Below are positions 28,647 through 37,300 of a DNA stretch of 64,000 nucleotides, piece after piece. The position numbers were made by a program, and so were the translations under genes. The DNA lies in assembly GCF_042648365.1 (NCBI RefSeq), contig NZ_JBHRXI010000017.1, positions 310,001 through 374,000 of the forward strand, read 5' to 3'. Under the pieces are notes generated by a model. That model did not search any database. It was given only the letters and a program-made list of their open reading frames with translations, and had not been told where the DNA came from. The stretch is from Lutimaribacter_A marinistellae (GTDB lineage: Bacteria > Pseudomonadota > Alphaproteobacteria > Rhodobacterales > Rhodobacteraceae). How positions within the stretch are numbered: the stretch's first letter is position 1; every line of letters begins with the position of its first letter.

Positions 28647-30017
28647 TCAGCCGCCGAGCTTTTCCAGCAGGCGGCAATAGGCGGTCTGCCCTCGGCGGAA
28701 GTTTTCCAGCCGGAAGAACTCGTCGGGCGCGTGCAGGTTTTCATCGCCCACGGAGAAGCCGAACATTACGCCATGCACCCCAAGCTCGCGCAGGAAGAGC
28801 GTCATGATCGGGATCGAGCCGCCGACGCGGGTGATGTAGGGCGCGGCGCCGTAGGTTTCGGCCAGCACCTCCTCGGCGGCGCGGGTGGCGTTGTGGCCGC
28901 GCGGCACGAGGAAAGGATCGGCATCGCCTGCCAGCCGGTCGACCTGCGCGGTTACGCCGGGCGGCAGATGCGCCTCGACATGAGCGGCGATCAGCGCGGC
29001 GATGCGTTCGGGGTCCTGGTCGGCCACGAGGCGGCAGGTGATCTTGGCGCTGGCGCGGGCGGGCAGCACGGTCTTGGTGCCCGCGCCCTGGTAGCCGCCA
29101 GTGAGTCCGTTGATTTCGAGCGTGGGCCGCGCCCAGAGCCGTTCGCGTACGCTGTAACCCTCTTCGCCAAAACTGGCGGGCGCACCGGTTTCGGCAAGAT
29201 AACCGGCCTCGTCAAAGGGGACGCGGGCGATCTCGGCGCGGTCTTCGTCGGAGAGGTCGATCACGTCGTCATAGAACCCGTCGATGGTGATGCGGCCGGT
29301 CTGCGCGTCCTTCATGCTGGCCAGAAGCTGCGAAAGGGCCATCAGAGGGTTGTTGATGCCGCCGCCATGCAGGCCCGAATGCTGATCCGTGGCCGCGCCG
29401 TCGACGGTGATCTCGACTCCCATCAGGCCCTTGAGACCCATGACGATCTGGGCTTCCTGCGCGCTCCATTGCAGGCCGTCGGCCGAGAAGATCATGTCGC
29501 AGGCGAGGCGGTTGCGCTGGGCGGCGATGACAGGGGGCATGTCGGGCGAGCCGATCTCTTCCTGCCCTTCGAACAGGAACTTGACGTTGACCGGCAGGCG
29601 GCCGGTTTCGGCCATCAGCGCCTCGGCGGCGAGGATGGGGATGAACATGCCGCCCTTGTCGTCGGATGCGCCACGGCCCCAGAGGCGGCCATCGCGGATT
29701 TCGGGGTCAAAAGGCGGGCTGGTCCAGAGATCGAGCGGTTCGGCAGGCTGCACGTCGAAATGGCCATAGATCAGCACGCTGGGCTTGTCTGTCCCGGCAT
29801 GGAGCCAGTCGCCATAGACGGCGGGGTGGCCGGTGGTTGGCAGGATCTCGGCATTCTCGATACCGGCGGCGGCGAGCCTGTCCGCGACCCAGCGCGCAGC
29901 GCGTTCGACATCACGCATGTGCTCGGGCCGGGCCGAGACCGAGGGGATGCGGACGAAGTCGAGCAGTTCCTGTTCGAACCGGTCCTGATGCGTGTCGAGA
30001 TATTCCTGCCAGCTCAT
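28647..30017 (-). CDS. M20 family metallodipeptidase
   Basis: A 456-residue zinc peptidase of the M20/M25/M40 group. Metal and catalytic motifs are visible: IYGHFDVQP (first His and Asp), GRGASDDKGGM (bridging Asp) and LFEGQEEIGSP (catalytic Glu pair). The dimerisation-domain His lies in ATDQHSGLHGGG. The ending is GDENLHAPDEFF. The start at 30017 (MSWQEYLDTHQ) is the family start; the frame is open further upstream without protein-like sequence. Confidence 0.92.
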   Translation of the reverse strand: MSWQEYLDTHQDRFEQELLDFVRIPSVSARPEHMRDVERAARWVADRLAAAGIENAEILPTTGHPAVYGDWLHAGTDKPSVLIYGHFDVQPAEPLDLWTSPPFDPEIRDGRLWGRGASDDKGGMFIPILAAEALMAETGRLPVNVKFLFEGQEEIGSPDMPPVIAAQRNRLACDMIFSADGLQWSAQEAQIVMGLKGLMGVEITVDGAATDQHSGLHGGGINNPLMALSQLLASMKDAQTGRITIDGFYDDVIDLSDEDRAEIARVPFDEAGYLAETGAPASFGEEGYSVRERLWARPTLEINGLTGGYQGAGTKTVLPARASAKITCRLVADQDPERIAALIAAHVEAHLPPGVTAQVDRLAGDADPFLVPRGHNATRAAEEVLAETYGAAPYITRVGGSIPIMTLFLRELGVHGVMFGFSVGDENLHAPDEFFRLENFRRGQTAYCRLLEKLGG

Positions 30018-30076
30018 GTCTGCCTCCTGCCTGTGATCGCGCGCAGGGTGCGGCGAAAGCGCGGCGGGGGCAAGCC

Positions 30077-30499
30077 TCAGCCGCGGGTGCCGGTGCCGGT
30101 ACGGTCGATCAGGCGGTCGGCCTTTTTGCGGACAAGGACCGAGCGCAGGTCGTGCATCGCCAGCAGCAGCGCATCGGTGACCTCGTCGAGCTGGGCGTCG
30201 GTCGCGCGGGACTGTGCCCAATGGGTCGTGAGGTTCAGGTAGTCCACCGCGCGGTGGATGTCGTCGATGTCGCGGGCGGCGAGGGTTGCGACCCGTTCGG
30301 CCATCCAGCGCTTGATTTCCCTGAGGTCCTGCTTGGTCAGGTCGCGGCCGCCATGAGGCTTGATCTCGCCGTTCTTGACGTTGACGACGGCGATCTGCTC
30401 CATCTCGATCCGGCGGTGGCGGTTCTCGGTGTCGACGCGGAAGACGAAAGCGCCGTTTTCGCGGACGCGGAAATAGTATTCGGGCAGGTCGGGGCTCAT
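30077..30499 (-). CDS. Conserved hypothetical protein
   Basis: A 140-residue soluble protein beginning MSPDLPEYYFRVRENGAFVF. It contains RRIEMEQIAVVNVKNGEIKP and a helical C-terminal half. I do not recognise a named domain. It has no signal or membrane segment and ends in RTGTGTRG. Its ATG overlaps the stop of the preceding VOC gene (ATGA at 30496-30499), so it is co-translated with that gene and the aminotransferase upstream. Confidence 0.75.
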   Translation of the reverse strand: MSPDLPEYYFRVRENGAFVFRVDTENRHRRIEMEQIAVVNVKNGEIKPHGGRDLTKQDLREIKRWMAERVATLAARDIDDIHRAVDYLNLTTHWAQSRATDAQLDEVTDALLLAMHDLRSVLVRKKADRLIDRTGTGTRG

Positions 30500-30873
30500 G
30501 CGTCGGCCTTTTCTTCGATCACGCGCCAGAGGCTTCCATCGGGATCGATCATCGCGAACATGGCGGGAACGGGCCCGCGGGCCGGCATGATGTCGGTGAT
30601 GCGCGGGATGGCGGCCGGATCGCGGGGCAGGTCGAGCGATGACCATGCGTCGAGAACCGGCGCGATGTCGGGAAGGCGCAGACAGGCCGAGAACCAGCTC
30701 GACCGGTGGTCGAGCTCGGGGTGGGGGAAGAATTCGACCTGCATGCCATCACGCACGAGGATCATCCAGCCATCATCGCGATAGGTCTTCTTGAACCCGA
30801 GACGGGCATAGAACCCTTCGGTCTGGTCGAAGTCGCGGCTGGGAAGATTCGCGGTGATGCGTCCTGTGGTCAT
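30496..30873 (-). CDS. VOC-fold protein, bleomycin-resistance-like
   Basis: A 125-residue vicinal-oxygen-chelate protein. It opens ITANLPSRDFDQTEGFYARL and has a middle MQVEFFPHPELDHRSSWFS. The end, AMIDPDGSLWRVIEE, carries the late Glu typical of the fold. It resembles BLMA-type binding proteins more than glyoxalase I, being shorter and lacking the glyoxalase metal-ligand pattern. It overlaps the aminotransferase stop and the following hypothetical gene start by 4 bases each, so the three form a tight operon. Confidence 0.82.
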   Translation of the reverse strand: MTTGRITANLPSRDFDQTEGFYARLGFKKTYRDDGWMILVRDGMQVEFFPHPELDHRSSWFSACLRLPDIAPVLDAWSSLDLPRDPAAIPRITDIMPARGPVPAMFAMIDPDGSLWRVIEEKADA

Positions 30874-32072
30874 TTAAGCGCCTTGCAGAATACCTGGATG
30901 CGCGTGCAGGCCTCGCGCAATGCCTCGTCCGACGCAGCGTAGCTGACCCGGAAATTCGGCGAAAGTCCGAAGGCCGCGCCAAAGACGACGGCGACCTCGG
31001 CCTCTTCCAGCAGCGCGGTGGCGAAGGTCTCGTCACTGTCGATGACGGTGCCCTTGGATGTCGTCTTGCCGATCAGCCCCGCGATCGAGGGGTAGACGTA
31101 GAAGGCGCCTTCGGGCGTCGGGCATTCGACCCCGTCGATCTGGTTGAGCATCGAGACCACGAGATCGCGACGACGGCGGAAGATCCGGGCATTGGGCGCG
31201 AGGTAGTCCTGCGTACCCATCAGCGCCTCGACCGCGGCCCACTGGCTGACCGAGCAGGGGTTCGAGGTCGATTGCGACTGGATCTTGCGCATCGCGCCGA
31301 TCAGGACCTCGGGGCCCGCGGCATAGCCGATGCGCCAGCCGGTCATGGCATAGGCCTTGGACACGCCGTTGCAGGTGAGCGTGCGGTCGTAAAGGCCCGG
31401 TTCGACCTGTGCGGGCGTGCAGAATTCGAACCCGTCATAGGCGAGGTGTTCGTACATGTCGTCGCTCATCACCCAGACATGGGGGTGGCGCATCAGAACG
31501 TCGGTCAGTGCCTTGAGTTCGTCATGCGAATAGCCCGCGCCGGTCGGGTTCGAAGGCGAGTTGAAGATGAACCACTTGGTCTTTGGGGTGATCGCGGCCT
31601 CAAGCTGTTCTGCGGTCAGCTTGTAGCGGTTTTCCAATGTCGCCTCGACGACCACCGGCTCACCGCCCGCCAGCAGGACCATGTCGGGGTAGCTGACCCA
31701 GTAGGGGGCTGGAATGATCACCTCGTCGCCGGGGTTCAGCGTGGCCATCAGCGCGTTGTAGAGTGTCTGCTTGCCGCCCGACCCGACCGAGACCTGGGCG
31801 GTGGTGTAGTCCAGCCCGTGGTCGCGTTTCATCTTGGCGACGACCGCCTCTTTCAGCTTCGGGATGCCGTCGACGGGTGTGTAGCGGGTGTGCCCGGCGG
31901 TGATGGCCGCGATGGCGGCGTGCTTGATGTTCTGGGGCGTGTCGAAATCCGGCTCGCCCGCGCTGAGCCCGATCACGTCGCGGCCTTGCGCGCGCAGCTC
32001 CCCGGCCTTGGCGGTGATCGCCATGGTGGGCGAAGGTTTGACGCGGGACAATGTCGCAGAAAGAAAACTCAT
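30870..32072 (-). CDS. PLP-dependent aspartate/aromatic aminotransferase (class I)
   Basis: A 400-residue cytosolic aminotransferase of the Rhizobium/Thermus aspartate aminotransferase subgroup. It shows LSAGEPDFDTPQNIKHAA, GGKQTLYNALMAT for cofactor phosphate, FNSPSNPTGAGYS and the Schiff-base Lys in NGVSKAYAMTGWRIGYAAG. The C-terminal Arg that binds the substrate carboxylate lies in SPNFRVSYA. The probable reaction is aspartate plus 2-oxoglutarate to oxaloacetate plus glutamate. It heads a three-gene overlapping operon and is divergent from the XRE regulator. Confidence 0.92.
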   Translation of the reverse strand: MSFLSATLSRVKPSPTMAITAKAGELRAQGRDVIGLSAGEPDFDTPQNIKHAAIAAITAGHTRYTPVDGIPKLKEAVVAKMKRDHGLDYTTAQVSVGSGGKQTLYNALMATLNPGDEVIIPAPYWVSYPDMVLLAGGEPVVVEATLENRYKLTAEQLEAAITPKTKWFIFNSPSNPTGAGYSHDELKALTDVLMRHPHVWVMSDDMYEHLAYDGFEFCTPAQVEPGLYDRTLTCNGVSKAYAMTGWRIGYAAGPEVLIGAMRKIQSQSTSNPCSVSQWAAVEALMGTQDYLAPNARIFRRRRDLVVSMLNQIDGVECPTPEGAFYVYPSIAGLIGKTTSKGTVIDSDETFATALLEEAEVAVVFGAAFGLSPNFRVSYAASDEALREACTRIQVFCKALK

Positions 32073-32178
32073 GGTCGGCCTCGGTTGGCAGCAGGGTCGG
32101 CTTTGTCATAGGGTGCGGGGGTTGGGTGTTCAAGCACCCAGACAAAACAGGCAGTTCCAGCAAACGGACGGAGAGATC

Positions 32179-32568
32179 ATGACCGGCGAAAGCGCAGACT
32201 GGTACGGACCGGATTCGGCAACCTTTGGCGACCGCGTGGCGGGCGCGCGCGAGGCTGCCGGGATGACCCAGGCGCAACTGGCCCGCCGGCTGGGTGTCAA
32301 GAAAGCGACGGTGGTCGGCTGGGAAGACGACGTCTCGGAGCCGCGCGCCAACAAGCTGTCGATGATGGCGGGCCTGCTCAACGTGTCGATCATGTGGTTG
32401 CTGACCGGCGAAGGGGCGGGAGCCGAGCCCCCCGATGCCGAGGAGACGACCGACCTCTCGGCCATCGTGGCCGAGCTGCGCGGGATCCGCGCCGAGATGC
32501 GGACCTCCGCCGAGCGGGCCGCGCGGCTGGAAAAGCGGATACGGCGGATGATGGAGAGCGGGGCGTGA
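32179..32568 (+). CDS. XRE-family helix-turn-helix regulator
   Basis: A 129-residue regulator. The DNA-binding domain (about 18-72) reads RVAGAREAAGMTQAQLARRL followed by KKATVVGWEDDVSEPRANKL and ends with the SIMWLLTGEG motif of this subgroup. A C-terminal helix (about 95-126) is predicted coiled coil and may dimerise. A GGAG lies just before the ATG at 32179. The stop overlaps the GTG start of sdhE (GTGA), so the two are translationally coupled. Confidence 0.88.
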   Translation: MTGESADWYGPDSATFGDRVAGAREAAGMTQAQLARRLGVKKATVVGWEDDVSEPRANKLSMMAGLLNVSIMWLLTGEGAGAEPPDAEETTDLSAIVAELRGIRAEMRTSAERAARLEKRIRRMMESGA

Positions 32569-32822
32569 GCGAGACGCGTGAAAACCGTATCCGGCGCATG
32601 AAGATGCGTTCGATGCGCCGGGGCATCAAGGAGATGGACCTGATCCTGACGGCCTGGTCCGAGCGCCGGCTCGAGTCGCTGGACGAGGCGGGGCTGGACC
32701 TCTACGACGCGTTGCTGCACGAGAACGATCAGGACCTATACCAATGGGTGACCGGTCAGGTTCCGGCACCGGCGCGCTATGCCAAGATGATCGACGAGAT
32801 ATCGCAAGTCTTTCAGAAATAG
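32565..32822 (+). CDS. sdhE: Succinate dehydrogenase assembly factor 2
   Basis: An 85-residue flavinylation factor that promotes covalent FAD attachment to SdhA. The signature RRGIKEMDLIL (RGxxE motif) is followed by LLHENDQDLYQWVTGQ. The start is the GTG at 32565, overlapping the stop of the HTH gene and preceded by GGAG. Coupling of sdhE to a HTH regulator is an arrangement I recall from other Rhodobacteraceae. The sdh genes are not in this window. Confidence 0.9.
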   Translation: MSETRENRIRRMKMRSMRRGIKEMDLILTAWSERRLESLDEAGLDLYDALLHENDQDLYQWVTGQVPAPARYAKMIDEISQVFQK

Positions 32823-32898
32823 CGATTTTCGGCGTTTAACCGATTCTTCGGCTTTTCTTTCCAGATTGGATGGAAGGTTGAGCGAGTCGGAGAGACGC

Positions 32899-33396
32899 AT
32901 GAGTATGGAAAAGCAGATCGCCGGTGCGGGCGCGAAGGGGTTCATGGCGAGCTACCTCGAATCGCTCGCGCTGGTGGAGCGGCTGCACCGGCTGCTTCTC
33001 GATGTCATCAAGGACGAGTTCGAGCGTGTCGGCGTGCTCGAGATCAACGCGGTACAGGCATTGCTGCTGTTCAATATCGGTGACAACGAGGTGACGGCCG
33101 GAGAATTGAAGAGCCGCGGCTATTACCAGGGCAGCAATGTCAGCTACAATCTGAAAAAGCTGGTCGAGATGGGTTACATGCATCACCAGCGGTGCGAGAT
33201 CGACCGCCGCTCGGTCCGGGTGCGGTTGACCCAGAAGGGGCGGCACATCCGCGATACCGTGGGCACGCTGTTTGCGCGACATGCGGACGGGTTGCAGTCC
33301 AAGGGCGTGCTGGGCCCGGAGGGGATCGAGGAGATCACCGGCGCGCTTCGGAGGGTGGAGCGGTACTGGACCGACCAGATCCGGTACATCTACTGA
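32899..33396 (+). CDS. MarR/LdtR-type winged-helix regulator
   Basis: About 165 residues with a MarR-like winged-helix fold: LLFNIGDNEVTAGELKSRGY, the recognition helix QGSNVSYNLKKLVEMGY, and a wing with DRRSVRVRLTQKG. The SNVSYNLKKL pattern matches the LdtR group of alphaproteobacteria, known in rhizobia to control an L,D-transpeptidase and cell-envelope traits. The start is the ATG at 32899; an in-frame start at 32866 adds 11 residues. No target gene is adjacent. Confidence 0.82.
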   Translation: MSMEKQIAGAGAKGFMASYLESLALVERLHRLLLDVIKDEFERVGVLEINAVQALLLFNIGDNEVTAGELKSRGYYQGSNVSYNLKKLVEMGYMHHQRCEIDRRSVRVRLTQKGRHIRDTVGTLFARHADGLQSKGVLGPEGIEEITGALRRVERYWTDQIRYIY

Positions 33397-33421
33397 CGGG
33401 GCCGGTGTGTCCGGGGATGGC

Positions 33422-34177
33422 TCAGCCGGGGCTGCCCGAGTTGTGGGGAGCGGGCAGGGCGCCGATCACGCGCGGGCGCAACTCGCGTTCGAGTTTGCGT
33501 CGCATGGCGCGCTCGTAATCCTCGAACCCCTGCGCGATCTCGAGAAAGGCGCCCGGCCCGTGCAGCACGTTTTCGCGGTAATAGGGGATCAGTTCGATCT
33601 CGCCCTCGAAATCGGCGCCGTTCACCACGAGACCGTTCACCGTGACGGAGCCGTAATCGAAATGACGATAGGCGATGCGCGGCCCATAGCCTTCGTTGTT
33701 GCGGCCGTCACCGGCCATGTCGAGCGTCTTGAACAGGCACGGTGGCGCCCGGTCGAGCAGTCCCGCGCCATATCCCAGCGCATGCCCCAGCGCGGTAGGC
33801 GATTCCGTCTGCGAGCGTTCCGAGCGGGCGATGATCTCGGCCGCGGCGAGCAGGTCGGCGGGGGTTTTGATCAGCCGCCAGTCGAGCAGCAGCTCCTGGT
33901 TCCAGCGACCGCTCCATTCGTAGACGGCCAGCGCCACCGGCTGCGGCGCGGCAAAGAAGGCGGTTTGCACCTCGGGAGCGATCAGCGCGGCGGCCAGCCC
34001 GCCACGCTGAAGCGCATCCTCGGCCGCGTCGACCGAGGAGGACACATCCATCGCAAGAACCAGCGCGAGCCGGCAATCCTCTGCCTGCGCCGCGGTCGCG
34101 CAGACCGCGAGCATCGAGGCCGCCGCGGCGCGCCTCAACCCGCGTTTGCCATGCGAGGATGCCGAAGCGCGTCTCAC
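33422..34177 (-). CDS. DUF1194 exported VWA-like protein
   Basis: A 251-residue protein. A signal peptide (RRAAAASMLAVCATAAQA) precedes a von Willebrand A-like domain with the MIDAS start LAMDVSSSVDAAED (DxSxS) and later DMAGDGRNNEG. This is the DUF1194 pattern of Rhodobacteraceae. It probably acts in the periplasm or is secreted and binds a metal-dependent ligand. The GTG start at 34177 overlaps the glyoxalase stop (GTGA), which supports this start over a longer frame with an implausible N-terminus. Confidence 0.85.
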   Translation of the reverse strand: MRRASASSHGKRGLRRAAAASMLAVCATAAQAEDCRLALVLAMDVSSSVDAAEDALQRGGLAAALIAPEVQTAFFAAPQPVALAVYEWSGRWNQELLLDWRLIKTPADLLAAAEIIARSERSQTESPTALGHALGYGAGLLDRAPPCLFKTLDMAGDGRNNEGYGPRIAYRHFDYGSVTVNGLVVNGADFEGEIELIPYYRENVLHGPGAFLEIAQGFEDYERAMRRKLERELRPRVIGALPAPHNSGSPG

Positions 34178-34602
34178 CAGTGGCCGGTGCTTTCCATGCT
34201 CGCCCAAGGCTCTTGCGGGGGCAGGGCATCGCCGTTCTGCAAAAGCTCGATCGAGATGTTGTCGGGCGAGCGGATGAAAGCCATGCGACCGTCGCGCGGC
34301 GGACGGTTGATGGTGATCCCGTGATCGGCAAGGTGCTGGCACATTGCGTAGATGTCGTCGACGCCATAGGCGAGGTGACCGAAATGGCGGCTGTCGCTGG
34401 GCAGCCCCTCGTCGCCATCCCAGTTGTAGGTCAGTTCGACCGGTGTTTCGTCCTGGCCCGGCGCGGCGAGGTAGACCAGTGTGAACCGGCCCTCTTCGCT
34501 GTCGTAGCGGCGGATCTCGCGCAAGCCGAGCAGTTCGTAGAAGGCCATGGATTTCTCGAGATCCTTCACCCGGACCATGACATGGAGATATTTCAGCGCC
34601 AT
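34174..34602 (-). CDS. gloA: Lactoylglutathione lyase (glyoxalase I)
   Basis: A 142-residue VOC enzyme that isomerises the methylglyoxal-glutathione hemithioacetal. It has LHVMVRVKDLEKSMAFYELL (His ligand at the start), LTYNWDGD (Glu ligand within VELTYN), GHLAYGVDDIYAMC (second His) and RSPDNISIELLQ (second Glu). The start at 34602 is preferred because GAGGA lies 9 bases upstream; an ATG at 34611 directly abuts that GAGGA. The stop overlaps the DUF1194 start. Confidence 0.9.
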   Translation of the reverse strand: MALKYLHVMVRVKDLEKSMAFYELLGLREIRRYDSEEGRFTLVYLAAPGQDETPVELTYNWDGDEGLPSDSRHFGHLAYGVDDIYAMCQHLADHGITINRPPRDGRMAFIRSPDNISIELLQNGDALPPQEPWASMESTGHW

Positions 34603-34672
34603 CGCTTGCATTCCTCGCGTGGTTTCGTTGTGAGGGGACCTTAGCGCGAGGGGCGGGCGTGTCGAGACCCGA

Positions 34673-36058
34673 TCAGAACGCGGACTGGATACCGAAATTT
34701 ATCCCGAAGCGTTCAGCGTCGAACAGGCTGATGTTGCTATTGGTCTTCGAGGCCGAGATCCGCATTGTCGGGTTGAAGCCGTAGTAATCCACTTGCGTGA
34801 ATATCATGTTGAAATCGGCCTGAACGCGATTGTCTTCACGCCCGTCGCGGCTGTGGGGCGATACATCGTAGTCGCGCGTCCGCGCCCAGAGGCCAAGCTG
34901 CGCCGTCGCGCCCATCAGCGGCTTGGCAAAGGTTATCTGCGCACGCAGCCCCGCCTCGTCGAACTCGTCCGCCGCCACGTTCGAGCTGGCCGTGGCAAGC
35001 GTGAGGTTGGTCCAGAGCACGCTGCCCGACGGCAGGGGCAGCGTGTACGAGAAATCGGCACGGACAGTGTCCATGTCGCTGGTCTTGACGCCGATCTGGT
35101 GTTCGCCCGCAATGCGCGCATTCACGCGATGGCCGTTTTCCAGCTTGTAGCTTTGTCCGAGGCTGAGCCGGGCAAAGCGGGCATATTCATCGCCGCCGTA
35201 CCAGCTTTGCCCGAGATCGACCAACATGCGGTATTCGCCACGCCGGTCGAAGTTGATGCCCCGGTGACCATATCCCAAGGAGTAGGAGGCAAAGGCGAAA
35301 TCGTTGCCTTCGGCATTCGGAGCGATGGCCTTGGCTTCGGAGCTGAGCGTGTAATGGCGCACATCGGCGGTGAAGATCACGTCATGCGCGCGCGTGGCTG
35401 TTTCGGAAAACCGGTAGCGCGTGTTGATGCCAAGCGCGTATTCGATGCCCGACAGCGCGAGCGCGGTGCCATCGAGCTGGTATTCGACTGGCTGTCCGTA
35501 GAGCACCTCGGACAGTTGGTAGTTGAGAAAGGAGGAGCGTTCGGAAGAGCCGTTGTTGATGTTGCTGTCGGGCGTGATGGCAAAAGACAGTTCCGTTGCC
35601 CAGGGGTTGCGGGCGCGGACATATTTGAAGTCGCGGATGGCGCGGCGGGCCATCGCCTCGTCGGGGGCATGTTCCACGGCGCGGCGCAGCCAGAGCTGTG
35701 ACATGGTGCGCTGCCCGTTTGACGAGAGCGCCTGCGCCATGACCATGGAGGCCGCGAATTTCTCGCCATCCGTTTCGGCGAGTTTCCATGCCGCCTGTGC
35801 CGAGCGCTTGGCCTCGTCATACTCGCCAATGTCGCGGGCGGCGCGGGACCGGATCAGGTGCGCCTCGCGGTCGTTGGGGTCACGCTGGATCAACGCCTCG
35901 GAATAGGCGTAGGCGCGGCCGGGCGCGCCGGCACGCAGCGCCTCGACCGCCGTGCCGCGCAATTCGCGGGGGGTCAAAGTGGCTTCTTGCGCTGCGCCGG
36001 GCAGGGCGGCGAGCGCAAGCGCCAGTGCAAGGCCCGTACGAAGGCGCGACCGTGTCAT
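34673..36058 (-). CDS. Slam-like surface lipoprotein assembly modifier (DUF560)
   Basis: A 461-residue outer-membrane protein. A signal peptide (LALALALAALPGAAQ) is followed by a periplasmic TPR-like helical domain (about 35-150: YAYSEALIQRDPNDREAHLI, AASMVMAQALSSNGQRTMSQ). Next comes a beta-barrel domain (about 155-461) of alternating strands such as ELSFAITPDSNINNGSSERS. It ends NFGIQSAF with a terminal Phe, the BAM recognition signal. This TPR plus barrel layout is that of Slam proteins, which move lipoproteins to the cell surface. It overlaps the upstream lipoprotein gene (ATGA), so that lipoprotein is the obvious client. Confidence 0.82.
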   Translation of the reverse strand: MTRSRLRTGLALALALAALPGAAQEATLTPRELRGTAVEALRAGAPGRAYAYSEALIQRDPNDREAHLIRSRAARDIGEYDEAKRSAQAAWKLAETDGEKFAASMVMAQALSSNGQRTMSQLWLRRAVEHAPDEAMARRAIRDFKYVRARNPWATELSFAITPDSNINNGSSERSSFLNYQLSEVLYGQPVEYQLDGTALALSGIEYALGINTRYRFSETATRAHDVIFTADVRHYTLSSEAKAIAPNAEGNDFAFASYSLGYGHRGINFDRRGEYRMLVDLGQSWYGGDEYARFARLSLGQSYKLENGHRVNARIAGEHQIGVKTSDMDTVRADFSYTLPLPSGSVLWTNLTLATASSNVAADEFDEAGLRAQITFAKPLMGATAQLGLWARTRDYDVSPHSRDGREDNRVQADFNMIFTQVDYYGFNPTMRISASKTNSNISLFDAERFGINFGIQSAF

Positions 36059-37101
36059 CAGTTGTAGACGATGAACCCGCCGGTTTCGCGGACCGAGTCG
36101 GCCGTGGGATCGATCGTGGATTCCATCACCACCACGCCCACGATTTCGTCTGCGTTGTCGCCAGAAAGGATGGCGTAATAGTTGCCTTCCTCGAAAACCT
36201 CGGTATCGCCGGAGGAGTTCACATAATAGCTGTTGATCGAGCCGACGATTTCGCCGTTTTCATCCATCACGTTGGGGCCGACGACGAAATTCGCGTTGGG
36301 CAGCGCGGTGAGGTTGATGTTCTCCTCGGCATTGATGCGGCCCAGAACGTTCGAGGTGATGTCGTTGCCGGCGGTGTCATAGATAACGCGGTTGCTGATA
36401 TGGCCGCGTACCGCGTCGCCGCGGGTGCCGGTGGCATCGTTGAAATCGTCGAAGTCGATCGCGATGGTGATGTCGGCGGTGGTGTATTCGAGCCCGCCGC
36501 GACCGCGATAGTCGCGCATGCCCGCGAGGTTCCCGGTGAACAGCGCCTGACCGGTGCTGGGAAGGGTGACGGAATTGTCCCGCTGGTAGACAAAGCCGCC
36601 AAAGCCGTAATCGACATAGGCACCGGTCCGGACGATGGCGAACTGGGTATTGCCGCTGGTGCTGACACCATAGATCGCCCGGTGGGTGAACTGGTTGATC
36701 GGGTTCTGTGTCACGGTGTCGGGGAACTGCGCGTCGGCCTCGTAGACGGCGTAGGGTCCGAGGCTGCTGACCGCGGTGCCGCGGGAATAGGTGTTGTCGC
36801 CGTCGAAGCCGAGGTTGTCGACGGTGAACGTGTCGTTCTGGCTGTCATAGCTGATGCCGGTTGCAAAGCCGTTGCCCTGCTTGCCATCTTCGGTGCTGGT
36901 CGGCTCGCTGCGGAAGATCGCCACCTGCGGCGAGGGAGACGCGGTTCCCGGCGGTATCGTGCGATCGCTGTCGATGGGAGTGCCGGTATCCGTTTCCGTG
37001 TCGGTCCCGGAATCGGTATCTTCTTCTTCGACGTTGAAGACATCCCCGCCACATGCCGCCAAAAAGGCGCACGTCGCCAGGGCAACGAAAGTTGGTTTCA
37101 T
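36058..37101 (-). CDS. Surface lipoprotein, probable Slam client
   Basis: A 347-residue lipoprotein. The signal ends in a lipobox LAAC (Cys17) followed by GGD. Residues about 24-45 are a tether dominated by Asp, Glu and Thr (EEEDTDSGTDTETDTG). The rest is rich in Gly, Asn and Thr with alternating hydrophobic residues, suggesting beta structure, and ends ETGGFIVYN, resembling TbpB-like C-terminal barrels of Slam clients. It is co-translated with the Slam-like gene through an ATGA overlap. The ligand is unknown. No TonB receptor is adjacent, so a transferrin-type role is not supported. Confidence 0.78.
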   Translation of the reverse strand: MKPTFVALATCAFLAACGGDVFNVEEEDTDSGTDTETDTGTPIDSDRTIPPGTASPSPQVAIFRSEPTSTEDGKQGNGFATGISYDSQNDTFTVDNLGFDGDNTYSRGTAVSSLGPYAVYEADAQFPDTVTQNPINQFTHRAIYGVSTSGNTQFAIVRTGAYVDYGFGGFVYQRDNSVTLPSTGQALFTGNLAGMRDYRGRGGLEYTTADITIAIDFDDFNDATGTRGDAVRGHISNRVIYDTAGNDITSNVLGRINAEENINLTALPNANFVVGPNVMDENGEIVGSINSYYVNSSGDTEVFEEGNYYAILSGDNADEIVGVVVMESTIDPTADSVRETGGFIVYN

Positions 37102-37300
37102 GACTGCCTGCCTCTGCTCATTTCTCTGAACGAGTTTTTTTTGACAATTTCGCCGGGGCCGCAGAAAGTCAATCTTTGCCGGAGGGTTAGGCAAGAAAGT
37201 TCACGGGGGGGTGCGAAAAAGCCATACCTGATGTGGGGTTTTCGTGAGGGCGCCAAACAAGATATAGTCGGCCTCGACTCATCTAGAGAAAGGATCCGCA

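Noticed and set aside
28557..30242. 561-codon plus-strand frame opposite the M20 peptidase
   Set aside because: Shadow of a gene with clear metal-binding motifs.
36058..37101. Transferrin/haemoglobin receptor role for the surface lipoprotein
   Set aside because: No TonB-dependent receptor or iron gene is nearby and the similarity is limited to overall layout.
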